A stretch of 64,000 nt of DNA, from the NCBI RefSeq assembly GCF_000724545.1, contig NZ_JHBV01000037.1:16798-80797 (forward strand), written 5' to 3'. This stretch comes from Aureispira sp. CCB-QB1. GTDB lineage: Bacteria; Bacteroidota; Bacteroidia; Chitinophagales; Saprospiraceae. This document shows positions 17,231 through 26,508 of this stretch, piece after piece. Positions within the stretch are counted from its first letter, which is position 1. Each line of letters opens with the position of its first letter. The position numbers and the translations under genes are program-made. The notes beneath the pieces are model-generated. The model searched no databases. It was given only the letters and a program-made list of their open reading frames with translations, and was not told the origin of the DNA.

Positions 17231-19702
17231 ATGAAAAACCTACCGATTTTTACCGTTAGAAATCCAGAACTTTCCCGTTGGCAATCTTTTGTAGAGAAAG
17301 CCCTAAAAGAGAAGCACCCTAATTTATCTCTGGGTGAGATTCGAAATTTACCAGAGTTGCAAGGTTGTTGGTTGCATGTAAAACAAGCTATGGAAGGGAG
17401 CACCCCAAAAGCTATTGATGGAGATTTTGATACGAACAACATCGAACATCATGCTTATGCTTCGGCTTTCTTTTTTAACGCTGCCAAGGAAGCTAGTAAA
17501 GCTAAAAACACCACTAATCTTAGTACAAGTATAGATACTTGGCCTTATAGTACGGCTGAATGGTGGCAGTGGTTGGGGCAGTCGATTTACTCAGGCTATT
17601 TGTCTTGGGATTATCTAACAGGCAACTGGATGTATCGAGATTACGAAAAAGAAGGAAATGGAAATATTAATTATAGTGTGATTGACTGGAAGTTGCCATC
17701 TGACTCCAAAGTTGCATTGATTGGAGATTGGGGAACTGGTAATACCGATGCGCATGAATTTTTAAGAGCACTACTTGCCAAGGAAGAAATAGACTGTATC
17801 ATTCACTTAGGAGATATTTACTATACAGGAACAGAGGATGAATGCACCAATTATTTTTTAAATGTTATTCGTCAAGAAATTGGGAGCCAAGTGCCTGTCT
17901 TTACGATTCCTGGCAATCACGAGTATTATTCTTTTGGGCATGGATTCTATGGTCTTATTGATACCATTAACAATGGGATTCCCATTAGTAATACTAGACA
18001 AGCAGCGAGTTATTTTTGTTTGAGAACAGATAATGACGAGTATCAATTTCTGGGATTGGATACAGGATATAATGATCACAGCGCTTGGGATACTAATTTT
18101 ACACCACCAGCACCAGCACTCAAAAGTAGCAACGATTATAAATGGGCAATCGATAAAATCAAAAACTTTCGAGGTAAGACGATTTTATTGTCCCATCATC
18201 AGCTATTTTCGCGTACTGGAGATATGAATTCGGATCAATATGGCGATAGTTATGCGAATCCACACTTATACAAGCATTTTTCCCCTTTCTTTCACAATAA
18301 AATTGCCACTTGGTTTTGGGGGCATGAGCATAGTTTTGCTTTGTTTAAAAATGGCGCTTTTGGGTTGAACCAAGGCCGCTTAGTTGGGAGCAGTTCTTAT
18401 GAAGAAGCGACTACGGACAATCCTTATGCTAACAATTATCCAATGGTTCCTTATAGCGATGCCAATACATTTTTAGCAACAAATCCTGCTTATAATAATG
18501 ACCATGATGCTAATTATTATTACCCACACGTAGGAGCAATTATTACAATGAGAACCAATAACAACCCTAAGGTAGACTATTATCGTTATCCTTCTTGGGA
18601 AAATGGTCATGCGCCTAGCAATCCTCAACTCACCTTAATTACTTCTGAAATTATTCAAAACCCTACCAAAAGCCCTACTGGAGGATGGAGTGGCAACCAC
18701 CAAATAAAATCAAGCAATGCTCAGTCAAATAAGGCACCTGCTTTGGCTACGATAGGAGAGGACTTATATATGGTGTATAAGAATACCAACGACCATAAAA
18801 ACTTATGGTGGGATCAACCTTCCTACGATACTTTATCGGGGAAGATAATAAGCAATCCCTCTATCTTACCAGTGGATATTTCAACAACAGGAAGCGATAA
18901 GACTCCAACCACAGACAAACATCCAGCAATGGTTTATTTTGAAGGACAGTTGCATCTTGTATACAAAGACAGTGACAATAGTAATTTGAAATGGTGTGTC
19001 TACAATCCTGATACTCACCAATGGACAAAAAATGGAAATCCTAATAGCAGTATGGTCTCTAATAATGGTCCTTCTTTGGCGGTCTTTAATGGGGTGTTGT
19101 ATTGTTTCTTTTTGAGTACTAGTGACGATGCTACTATTAAATATGCAACATGTAATGGTAGTTCATGGACGTATGAAGGAAGTTTTAAAAAGAATGGTAC
19201 TGCTGTGGTTTCTCACCATACGGTTTGTCCTGCTGTTGTGGGCAATGCAAGTAATTTGTTTTTAGTGTACGCCCCAAGTAGTTCTTCGTATAATTTAGCC
19301 GTGGTTAGAATGGACACCTCAGGAACTGTTTATGATATGGGCAATGTAACCAATAACAATACCTTAAATGACTTTGTTCCACAGACGAGCACGAGCATTT
19401 CAGTTTGTGGCGACGACAAATTCTTGCGACTGCTGTATCGAGCACACGACAATGACCATAAAATTAGTTGGGCTACCTTGGACTTAGGCTATTATGATGA
19501 TTATGATCAATTTATAGCTTATGATTTGAATACCCAAACGCCTACTTGGTCAGGAGGACTGCCTATTGTTTGTCTTAACAATGGAGATATTCCTCAAACA
19601 TCGGATTTTCCTGGTTATTGCATGAATGATAACTATTCATTTATGGCTTACCCTGGCAATAGTAGTGATCAACTTTGGTCTGCCATTCAAAAAAATTGGT
19701 AA
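17231..19702 (+). CDS. Calcineurin-like metallophosphoesterase with C-terminal lectin-like propeller
   Basis: Encodes 823 residues. The central domain carries the metal-binding motifs of the calcineurin-like phosphoesterases in order: GDWGTGN (about residue 164), GDIYYTG (195), GNHEY (228), SHHQLF (321) and GHEHSF (363). Enzymes of this class hydrolyse phosphoesters with two metal ions; the substrate cannot be read from the sequence. The N-terminal 150 residues match nothing I recognise. From about residue 480 the sequence repeats blocks such as DLYMVYKNTNDHKNLWW, QLHLVYKDSDNSNLKWC and VLYCFFLSTSDDATIKYA, a beta-propeller of the fungal-fucolectin/sialidase type that often binds sugar. No signal peptide or sorting domain is seen, so its location is unclear. 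Confidence 0.88.
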   Translation: MKNLPIFTVRNPELSRWQSFVEKALKEKHPNLSLGEIRNLPELQGCWLHVKQAMEGSTPKAIDGDFDTNNIEHHAYASAFFFNAAKEASKAKNTTNLSTSIDTWPYSTAEWWQWLGQSIYSGYLSWDYLTGNWMYRDYEKEGNGNINYSVIDWKLPSDSKVALIGDWGTGNTDAHEFLRALLAKEEIDCIIHLGDIYYTGTEDECTNYFLNVIRQEIGSQVPVFTIPGNHEYYSFGHGFYGLIDTINNGIPISNTRQAASYFCLRTDNDEYQFLGLDTGYNDHSAWDTNFTPPAPALKSSNDYKWAIDKIKNFRGKTILLSHHQLFSRTGDMNSDQYGDSYANPHLYKHFSPFFHNKIATWFWGHEHSFALFKNGAFGLNQGRLVGSSSYEEATTDNPYANNYPMVPYSDANTFLATNPAYNNDHDANYYYPHVGAIITMRTNNNPKVDYYRYPSWENGHAPSNPQLTLITSEIIQNPTKSPTGGWSGNHQIKSSNAQSNKAPALATIGEDLYMVYKNTNDHKNLWWDQPSYDTLSGKIISNPSILPVDISTTGSDKTPTTDKHPAMVYFEGQLHLVYKDSDNSNLKWCVYNPDTHQWTKNGNPNSSMVSNNGPSLAVFNGVLYCFFLSTSDDATIKYATCNGSSWTYEGSFKKNGTAVVSHHTVCPAVVGNASNLFLVYAPSSSSYNLAVVRMDTSGTVYDMGNVTNNNTLNDFVPQTSTSISVCGDDKFLRLLYRAHDNDHKISWATLDLGYYDDYDQFIAYDLNTQTPTWSGGLPIVCLNNGDIPQTSDFPGYCMNDNYSFMAYPGNSSDQLWSAIQKNW

Positions 19703-19746
19703 GGGACTTCGGATTGGTTATAGAATGTTATCTCTAATTTAGAGCA

Positions 19747-19777
19747 AGGTCTGTCTACGGTAGTAGATGGACTTTTT
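19747..19777 (+). terminator. Rho-independent terminator of the phosphoesterase gene
   Basis: A 12-bp stem with three G-T pairs (arms 19747-19758 and 19763-19774) and a 4-base loop, followed by T-rich sequence. Confidence 0.75.
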
Positions 19778-19892
19778 ATATTTTTTTTGTAAAAAAAATG
19801 ATAATTACCCAACCTTTTACCCCATTATTCCCATCTTATAAGATAGACGTTTCCCAATTTGCACGTTATAAGATTAAATAACTGTTAGTAAT

Positions 19893-19920
19893 GATCAATA
19901 GTTAGCTTCGCTGCTACTAA
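19893..19920. repeat. Intergenic palindrome family, half copy
   Basis: GATCAATAGTTAGCTTCGCTGCTACT matches the left arm and centre of the copy at 17161; the right arm is degenerate. Confidence 0.6.
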
Positions 19921-20026
19921 ATGATAACGTAAATAGAATATTAAACTTTTATAAACTACGTCTAAATCGCTTTATCCTTTGCATATACCAAGTAAAAGGA
20001 TATTTTTGCAAAAAACAAACAACTAT

Positions 20027-20905
20027 ATGATTAAGTTTTATCAAGTTTTGGGATTGATGATAGCCCTCTTTTTGGGAGGCTGTATTGAAGATAATAATCC
20101 CTCACGTCCTGCTTATGTTTATATTGAAGATATTTTCTTTGAAGCAGACACATCCTTAGGACAAGGTTCTTCGTCTTCTAATATTACGGATGTTTGGGTT
20201 AGTGTTGATGGGCAATTATTAGGAACCAACAACTTGCCTGCCTTATTTCCTGTTATTTTGGATGATAATTTTCAGGTAAATAGTGTTCGAATTTCTGCGG
20301 GAATTAAAGACAATGGTATTACAAATACGAGAGCGATATATCCTTTTTATGATCCTAATGTAACAACGGTTGATTTAGAATCAGGAAAGATTGATACCTT
20401 CCGCCCAACTTTGTATTATCCTTCTAATGCAAATGTTATTATTGTTGAGGACTTTGAAGATCCTAATCAACCTATTTTTACAGATGATTTGGATGGAAAC
20501 CCCAATACAGAAATGATTACTCAGATGGATGAAGTATTTGAAGGAAATTATTCTGGAGCACTTGTGCTGGATAGTGCCAACTTGGACTGTACGGTAGCTA
20601 CATCTACGCATTATTATAACCTAAATAACATTTCTGCAACGGCTGTTTATTTAGAAATGAACTTTAAAACCAACACCCCATTTCAAGTAGGATTGGTAGC
20701 TCATTATGGTTCTAATGACACAGAAGTATTGTACAAAGGTGGAGTGAATGCAACAACTACTTGGAAGAAAATTTATTTTAACTTGACAGAAGAAGCCTAT
20801 GGTGCTAATGCGGCAGAATATTCTGTTATTGTTAGAGCCTTGAAAACAGCGGATATCGATCAGCCCCAAATTTATGTGGACAACATAAAATTGTTACACT
20901 TCTAG
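20027..20905 (+). CDS. Hypothetical lipoprotein
   Basis: Encodes 292 residues from the ATG at 20027. A longer frame opens at a TTG 48 bases upstream, but the ATG gives a proper lipoprotein signal with lipobox LGGC and Cys19. The first half (about 20-130) looks like a beta-sandwich; the second half (about 135-290) reads like a carbohydrate-binding-module type jelly roll (VIIVEDFED at its start, IYVDNIKLLHF at its end, the usual shape of CBM-like domains). It probably sits on the outer membrane. No partner gene is adjacent. The substrate is unknown. Confidence 0.8.
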   Translation: MIKFYQVLGLMIALFLGGCIEDNNPSRPAYVYIEDIFFEADTSLGQGSSSSNITDVWVSVDGQLLGTNNLPALFPVILDDNFQVNSVRISAGIKDNGITNTRAIYPFYDPNVTTVDLESGKIDTFRPTLYYPSNANVIIVEDFEDPNQPIFTDDLDGNPNTEMITQMDEVFEGNYSGALVLDSANLDCTVATSTHYYNLNNISATAVYLEMNFKTNTPFQVGLVAHYGSNDTEVLYKGGVNATTTWKKIYFNLTEEAYGANAAEYSVIVRALKTADIDQPQIYVDNIKLLHF

Positions 20906-20970
20906 TTGGTTGACATTTGTATGGTCTATTTTACGACCAATTTTAAGGTTTTACCCAAAAGCGGAAATAA

Positions 20971-21011
20971 AAAAGGTGCCCAGTCATAGCAATGACTTAC
21001 AAGCACCTTTT
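20971..21011. terminator. Terminator between the lipoprotein gene and trxA
   Basis: Outer stem AAAAGGTGC / GCACCTTTT with an inner stem AGTCAT / ATGACT. The T-run is strongest on the minus strand, so it mainly serves the thioredoxin gene, but it can stop both converging genes. Confidence 0.75.
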
Positions 21012-21042
21012 ACGCTGTATTTAGTCGATAAAAACTTTTAAT

Positions 21043-21360
21043 CTATTTACTATAAGTTGCGAATCTTGATTGTAGAGCAGCTTCTGATTGGAACCCAACA
21101 AGTTTTTCTTTCACTACCTTGTTTTGAATAAAGAACAAGGCAGGAATACTGCGTACATTTAATTTGCTCGCTAAAGCATTGTGTTGATCGATATTGACCT
21201 TTGCAACTTCTATTTTGCCATCGTATTGATTGGCTAATTTTTCAACTGTTGGTAATAATGCTTGACAAGGGCCACACCAATCGGCATAGAAGTCCAGTAA
21301 AACAGGTTTGTCTTGTTCCATCAAGCGGTTAAAATCTTGAACACTTTTTATTTCTTTCAT
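21043..21360 (-). CDS. trxA: Thioredoxin
   Basis: Encodes 105 residues, the standard size. Thioredoxin reduces protein disulfides in the cytoplasm. The active site WCGPCQ places Cys29 and Cys32; DFYADWCGPCQ upstream and the cis-Pro segment RSIPALFFI are as in the family. The ATG at 21360 gives a typical N-terminus with no signal peptide. It lies on the same strand as, and about 175 bases downstream of, an AhpD-like gene and an AraC regulator, which suggests a shared response to peroxide or thiol stress (inference). A CAAAGATA at 21420-21427 is a -7 element read on the minus strand, so trxA probably also has its own promoter. Whether this is the main thioredoxin of the cell is not known. Confidence 0.95.
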   Translation of the reverse strand: MKEIKSVQDFNRLMEQDKPVLLDFYADWCGPCQALLPTVEKLANQYDGKIEVAKVNIDQHNALASKLNVRSIPALFFIQNKVVKEKLVGFQSEAALQSRFATYSK

Positions 21361-21535
21361 GATAATATGATTTTTGTTTTGAACAGGTCGTTTATGAATG
21401 GGGATAACTGTTTATACAACAAAGATAAGGGAGTAACGATGGACTTTGTTAGGCTATTTTTCCCCACTACTTGGCTAAAAGTCCTTTTCTTGTTAAATCA
21501 AGCACTGACAAGTCTTCAATCAATGAATTAACTCC

Positions 21536-22084
21536 TTAAGCTTTAACAGAATCTAATTCTGGAGCTAGAGGGAAATCAATTGCAAAATCGGCTAAGTTGT
21601 GAATGTAATTACTAATGGTTTTGTCGCCAATAACAATAACGGTATCAATCAAATTAGCCTCTGTATAGCCTGCTTCAAAGAATGCTTTTTTTGCGTTTTC
21701 ATCTGCTTTACCTCTATTGACTACGGTAGATTTTGCAAACTTTACCAAAGCATCTAATTTGGCATCAAAACTGGCACTACCGCCACGAATTTCTATGATT
21801 TGAGCTTCAGAGAATCCATGCATTTTGCCTAAAACGGTATGAGCAGACTGGCAATAACGACAGCCATTCACTTGGCTAACAACCAAATTGATAATTTCCC
21901 TTTCTTTTGCTTTTAAAGTAGATTTTCGATTTTGTAAAGCTAAGTAATCAGGAAGTGCGGTTTCGCTCTTAGCATAATAAGCATACAAGTTAGGAACGAA
22001 ACCCAAACTTTTTTGTAGTTGATCAAAAATTGCTTGATTGTTAGCAGATACATCTTCTCTTGTTGGAACTGTGAAGTTTGACAT
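21536..22084 (-). CDS. AhpD-like carboxymuconolactone decarboxylase family protein
   Basis: Encodes 182 residues. The signature GCRYCQSAHT (Cys75, Cys78, His82) is the CxxC-H site of alkylhydroperoxidase AhpD-like proteins, in which the two cysteines and the His relay protons and electrons in peroxide reduction; a preceding EREIINLVVSQ helix is also typical. The alternative activity of the same fold, decarboxylation of gamma-carboxymuconolactone, lacks the CxxC pair, so a redox role is more likely. Its neighbours are thioredoxin and an AraC regulator. A CAAAGATG at 22157-22164, close to the reverse of a -7 box, lies about 75 bases upstream of the start codon. Confidence 0.9.
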   Translation of the reverse strand: MSNFTVPTREDVSANNQAIFDQLQKSLGFVPNLYAYYAKSETALPDYLALQNRKSTLKAKEREIINLVVSQVNGCRYCQSAHTVLGKMHGFSEAQIIEIRGGSASFDAKLDALVKFAKSTVVNRGKADENAKKAFFEAGYTEANLIDTVIVIGDKTISNYIHNLADFAIDFPLAPELDSVKA

Positions 22085-22346
22085 TGTCTTTAAATTTTTT
22101 TATGAGATAGAAAGTAGCAAGAAAACTACTGCTTTCCGTTAATTAATTTGATAAGACAAAGATGAGGGAAAAGAAGATGGGATAGTTAGGCTAGTTTTCC
22201 TTAGAATTTATCAATTTATCCCTAATGTTGTTTTTATTAATAAAAGCCATGCATCACAATAGTTAGTTGCATGCGATTTTGTGATTGTTGAGAAGAGATT
22301 ATAGACAATTTAAGATGCTTTTAAGTGAGCTACTGCTTTCTAAAAA

Positions 22347-23195
22347 TTAAAGACTAGGTTTGTTTTCACTAAGGTGCATTTCTCTAAATTCGGAAGGAGA
22401 GGAGCCTTCATTCTTCTTGAAAAACCTGCTAAAGGATTGAATATCGTTAAACCCAATCTGGTAACCAATTTCAGAAATAGGCTCATTAGTGTAACTAAGC
22501 AATCGTCTAGCTTCTAGCATACGGCGGTTTTTGATTAATTCTAGTGGCGTTCGATGGCTTATTTTTTTGAATAAGTTAGCCAGTGTTTTGGGCGATTTGT
22601 TTAGTAATTTAGCATATTCACTAACAGTATGTTTTTCTCTAAAATGCTGCTCAACCAAGAAATTAAACGCTCGTACAACGGTATCGTTGTTGTGTTCGAG
22701 TTGGTCAAAATTTTCTTGTGACTTGTAAACTCTAGTGCAAAGAATTAAAATTCTTTTGAGCATCATCTGCAACATTTCTAATTGCAAATTGTCTCTAGAT
22801 TCCATTTCTATACCCAACATTTTCCAAGCAGTCTCTAATATATCAGCATCTTTATTGGTTAAATTAATAATGGGCAAATTTGAAGAGCCAAAGTAAAGAA
22901 TTCCCTTACAACCAACTTCGCTATCGTGATTGCTAATGCAATAGAAAGGACGATTGAACCGCAAGAGCTGCAAGCCTTGAATTTGCACAGGCTTGATATT
23001 ATGAAATTCAGTAGTACAAATAATTTGATTTTTGTTGAATGTATACTGAACGGCATCAATAACTAAAACATTGTTATCAGTATTAAACCATAAAAGGGAA
23101 AGCCGTTCGTTGCCTACTTCTTTTAAAAGATAGCAATTTTCTTTTGAAATAGTTACGACTTCAAAATATTCATTGGTACTGCCTATATACTTCAT
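22347..23195 (-). CDS. AraC-family transcriptional regulator
   Basis: Encodes 282 residues from the ATG at 23195, where the start MKYIGSTNEYFEV looks natural; an in-frame TTG at 23216 would add 7 residues. The C-terminal 100 residues are the double helix-turn-helix domain of AraC/XylS proteins: YAKLLNKSPKTLANLFKK for the first helix-turn-helix and PISEIGYQIGFNDIQSFSRFFKKNEGSSPSEFR for the second. The N-terminal domain is of the short cupin-like type. Regulators of this class control neighbouring genes, so the AhpD-like and thioredoxin genes downstream on the same strand are the first candidates (inference). Confidence 0.93.
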   Translation of the reverse strand: MKYIGSTNEYFEVVTISKENCYLLKEVGNERLSLLWFNTDNNVLVIDAVQYTFNKNQIICTTEFHNIKPVQIQGLQLLRFNRPFYCISNHDSEVGCKGILYFGSSNLPIINLTNKDADILETAWKMLGIEMESRDNLQLEMLQMMLKRILILCTRVYKSQENFDQLEHNNDTVVRAFNFLVEQHFREKHTVSEYAKLLNKSPKTLANLFKKISHRTPLELIKNRRMLEARRLLSYTNEPISEIGYQIGFNDIQSFSRFFKKNEGSSPSEFREMHLSENKPSL

Positions 23196-23510
23196 TGCTG
23201 ATGGTGTTGCTGTCAATTTTTGAAAAACATTGGATGAAAACGGATTAGAGAAAGTAAATTATTAATATTAGATGAATTTTAATTGTTTTTTCTGTAAAAG
23301 GAAGGTAAATTTCTAACCATTGGGTTCGATTTATAAAGAAACAAATTTTTAATAGAAAAGAATTTCAGTTTGTTGCAAGCGTCTAGGAATTGTGTAGAAT
23401 AATACGCTATATTTGAAGAGAGAGGACTTAGAGACTCATTGTTTCGAAAATCGCAATTAATTTTATTACCTTTGTCACGAAAAAAACTATCTGCACAACT
23501 TAATTTGGGA

Positions 23511-24950
23511 ATGAAATCTTGGCGACTCCCGCAAGGGGTTTTATTTTATGCTTTTTGTGATTACCTAACTGCCGCATTATCGTGGTTTGTTTTTGTAATC
23601 TTTAGAAGAATCATCATAGAAGGTCGACCATTTTCGACCTCGATTTTTCAAGATGATAACTTCTTGTATAGTATGTTGGTTGTGCCAGGGATTTGGTTGA
23701 TGGTATACATTATTTTTGATAGTTATAGAAATGTATACCGCATGTCTAGATTAACCGAATTTGCAAGAACAATTTTTGCCAGTTTAGCGGGCGGCTTGCT
23801 TTTGTTTTTTACCATACTTTTGGATGATTTGGTAAATTATTTAGGAGGATACCATGCATATTATCTTGCTTTTGGTGGTTTGTTGACCATTCACTTCTCT
23901 TTGACGGTATTTTCAAGAATGCTTTTGCTAAGTATTGCCAACCAACGGATTCGATCAGGAAAGGTGGCTTTTAATACAATCATAGTAGGACGGCATCCCA
24001 AAATAGAGGGCATCTACTCCGAAATTATCAATCGAGAACACCGATTAGGCTACGACATTATTGGTTATGTCTTAACAAAGAAGAAAAAAAATTTATTGCA
24101 TCCTCTAGCCGAAAAACTACCTGAATTAGGAAATGTAGATAACTTAAATGAACTGGTTTTAAAACATCAAGTAGAAGAGGTGATTTTGGCATTGGAAAAA
24201 TCAGAACATACCAAGCTCAAAAAAATTATAGGAATTTTGGACCGGCATAGTCATACTGTGCTGGTACGAGCGATACCGCAAATGCGTGAAGTTCTACTTG
24301 GTAAAGTAAATATGCCGAATGTACGAGGGGTGGGGCTACTAGAAATCAAAACCCACTTTATTCCTCTTTGGTTGCGTGTTGTCAAACGGTCAATGGATGT
24401 AATTGCATCGTTCTTGGTCTTATTGCTTTGTAGCCCTTTGTATCTTTTTGTCGCTATTCGGGTACGGTTGTCTTCCGAAGGACCTATTTTTTACAAACAG
24501 GAACGCATCGGACGATATGGAAAACCATTTATGATTTACAAATTTCGTTCTATGTATTTGGATGCGGAAAAGGGAGGTCCTCAACTATCTTCAGATACAG
24601 ACGATCGTTGTACACCTTGGGGACGTGTCATGCGCAAATACCGTTTGGATGAAATTCCTCAATTTTGGAATGTGCTCAAAGGAGATATGTCCTTGGTTGG
24701 ACCTCGTCCAGAACGGCAATTTTTTATTGATCAAATCGCTCAAAAAGATCCTAGAGTACACAAACTACACAAAGTACGCCCTGGTATTACCTCTTGGGGA
24801 CAAGTACAATATGGCTATGCTTCTAATGTAGAAGAAATGATTGAACGCCTAAAATTAGATTTAATATACATAGAAAACTTAACGCTAAGTTTGGATATTA
24901 AGATTATGATCCATACCGTTTTAGTTATCCTAAAGGGAAGCGGGAAGTAA
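23511..24950 (+). CDS. Polyprenyl glycosylphosphotransferase (WcaJ/WbaP type)
   Basis: Encodes 479 residues from the ATG at 23511, where the start MKSWRLPQGVLFYAFCDYLTAALSW matches the first membrane helix of the family; a TTG at 23439 would give 503. It starts chains of exopolysaccharide or O-antigen by moving a sugar-1-phosphate onto undecaprenyl phosphate. Four N-terminal membrane helices precede a CoA-binding-like domain, then a fifth (KRSMDVIASFLVLLLCSPLYL). The catalytic block is complete: EGPIFYKQERIGRYGKPFMIYKFRSM, RYGR-like WGRVMRKYRLDEIPQFWNVL and GDMSLVGPRPE. No other polysaccharide gene is next to it, so the pathway it serves lies elsewhere. Confidence 0.92.
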   Translation: MKSWRLPQGVLFYAFCDYLTAALSWFVFVIFRRIIIEGRPFSTSIFQDDNFLYSMLVVPGIWLMVYIIFDSYRNVYRMSRLTEFARTIFASLAGGLLLFFTILLDDLVNYLGGYHAYYLAFGGLLTIHFSLTVFSRMLLLSIANQRIRSGKVAFNTIIVGRHPKIEGIYSEIINREHRLGYDIIGYVLTKKKKNLLHPLAEKLPELGNVDNLNELVLKHQVEEVILALEKSEHTKLKKIIGILDRHSHTVLVRAIPQMREVLLGKVNMPNVRGVGLLEIKTHFIPLWLRVVKRSMDVIASFLVLLLCSPLYLFVAIRVRLSSEGPIFYKQERIGRYGKPFMIYKFRSMYLDAEKGGPQLSSDTDDRCTPWGRVMRKYRLDEIPQFWNVLKGDMSLVGPRPERQFFIDQIAQKDPRVHKLHKVRPGITSWGQVQYGYASNVEEMIERLKLDLIYIENLTLSLDIKIMIHTVLVILKGSGK

Positions 24951-25020
24951 AGACTAAAAGATAGACCAAAGTAAGTCTTAAAAAAATAGCCATAAGCATA
25001 AAAATTATTAATCTCTAGTG

Positions 25021-25028
25021 TATATTTG
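25021..25028 (+). promoter_or_regulatory. Probable -7 element of the speD-speE fusion gene
   Basis: TATATTTG matches TAnnTTTG and lies 76 bases before the ATG. No clear -33 box is seen at the usual distance. Confidence 0.4.
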
Positions 25029-25103
25029 TTGGCTAATTAATTCCTTGGAACTAATTGAGTAATTTTCATAAATTAAATTATTAAATTAAGCTCTTATAAA
25101 AGT

Positions 25104-26408
25104 ATGAGTAATGCACTAGGACGACATATTTTAGTCGAATTTTTTGGTTGTTCTTCAACTATTTTGAACGACGTTATTATAATAGAAAAAGCAATGGTAG
25201 ATGCGGCTAAAGCTGCTGAAGCGACCGTGATTAACTCTACCTTTCATCATTTTTCACCTTATGGTGTTTCTGGTGTTGTTGTTATCCAGGAAAGCCATTT
25301 AGCCATTCATGCTTGGCCAGAATATCAGTACGCAGCCGTAGACATTTTTACTTGTGGGGAAGAAGTTGACCCTTGGATTGCCTATGATTTTCTAAAAAAA
25401 GCTTTTGAAGCCGATCATGGTTCTTCTATGGAGCTTAATCGAGGGCAAAAGCAACTGTTGAAGCGTATCAATGTTGATTATTTGAGCAAAGATAGAGAGT
25501 TAGCAGAAGAGGAATTAAATCCTTTGTTTAAGAGGGATGTATGGTTTACCGATAAGGATGAGAATATAGCCCTTTCTTTACGTCATACTGGAAATTTGTT
25601 GTACAACGAAGTTTCTCCTTACCAACGTGTTCGTGTTTTGGAAAGTTATGCTTATGGCAAGACGCTATTGATTGATGATATGGTGATGGCGACAGAGAAA
25701 GATGAATTTGTTTATCACGAAATGATTGCGCATGTTCCTGCCTTTATTCACGGCAATCCTAAGAGGGTATTGGTTATAGGTGGCGGAGATGGAGGAACTG
25801 TTAGAGAGTTGTTTAAGCATGAGAGTGTAGAGGAAATTGTCATGGTTGAAATTGATGAGAAGGTGGTAGAAGCTTCTAAGTTGCATTTGCCTCAGTTGTC
25901 TTGTGAATTTGACAACCCTAAGTTAGATTTGCGTATTCAAGATGGTATCCAATATTTGAAAGAATGCGATGAAGCTCGTTTTGATTTAATTGTAATTGAT
26001 GGTAGTGACCCAGAGGGACCCGCAGAAGGGTTGTTTAGCCCTGCATTCTACAAAGATGTTTATCGTGCCTTGAAACCAGAAGGTGTTTTAAATTTACAAA
26101 GTGAAGGTCCTTTGTTTAATACCGAAGCTTTCTTGGATTTGAATCAGTGTATTGGAGACATTTTTGGAAGAAGCTCTATGGCTTGTTATCTAGCGTATAT
26201 TTCTACTTATCCGACAGGTATGTGGAGTTTTACCGTAGCACAAAAAGGAAAAGAGTTGGAGTACACCAACTTCAATTTGGCTGATGCAGCTATTTTCTCA
26301 GAGCAGCAAAAATTACAATATTATACACCAGAAATACATTATGCTGCTTTTGCTTTGCCTCCATTTGTTCGCACTATGATTGAGGAGCGTAACGCTATTA
26401 AGGCTTAA
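25104..26408 (+). CDS. Fused S-adenosylmethionine decarboxylase / spermidine synthase
   Basis: Encodes 434 residues that join two polyamine enzymes. Residues 1-115 are a bacterial Spe[21 protein letters not shown] contains the self-cleavage site at Ser64 (Glu-Ser), which becomes the pyruvoyl group; His69 and Cys84 are the family's processing and catalytic residues. Residues about 140-430 are spermidine synthase: [18 protein letters not shown] is the decarboxylated-SAM binding loop and [16 protein letters not shown] the active-site loop. One chain could therefore make decarboxylated SAM and pass it to putrescine to give spermidine. Fusions of this type have been described in bacteria. After the pyruvoyl cleavage the synthase remains on the alpha chain. 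The gene is monocistronic. Confidence 0.94.
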   Translation: MSNALGRHILVEFFGCSSTILNDVIIIEKAMVDAAKAAEATVINSTFHHFSPYGVSGVVVIQESHLAIHAWPEYQYAAVDIFTCGEEVDPWIAYDFLKKAFEADHGSSMELNRGQKQLLKRINVDYLSKDRELAEEELNPLFKRDVWFTDKDENIALSLRHTGNLLYNEVSPYQRVRVLESYAYGKTLLIDDMVMATEKDEFVYHEMIAHVPAFIHGNPKRVLVIGGGDGGTVRELFKHESVEEIVMVEIDEKVVEASKLHLPQLSCEFDNPKLDLRIQDGIQYLKECDEARFDLIVIDGSDPEGPAEGLFSPAFYKDVYRALKPEGVLNLQSEGPLFNTEAFLDLNQCIGDIFGRSSMACYLAYISTYPTGMWSFTVAQKGKELEYTNFNLADAAIFSEQQKLQYYTPEIHYAAFALPPFVRTMIEERNAIKA

Positions 26409-26460
26409 AGTAATAATTTGTACAATTAATACATTTATCGTTATAAACGATAAAAATAAA

Positions 26461-26490
26461 GGCGAATTGCAATCTGCAATTCGCCTTCTT
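26461..26490. terminator. Bidirectional terminator between speDE and yidC
   Basis: Perfect 11-bp stem GGCGAATTGCA / TGCAATTCGCC with a 3-base loop, T-rich on the right and A-rich on the left. A second hairpin (26434-26454, TTTATCGTT / AACGATAAA) lies just before it. Confidence 0.85.
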
Positions 26491-26508
26491 TATAAAGTAC
26501 TTATTTAT

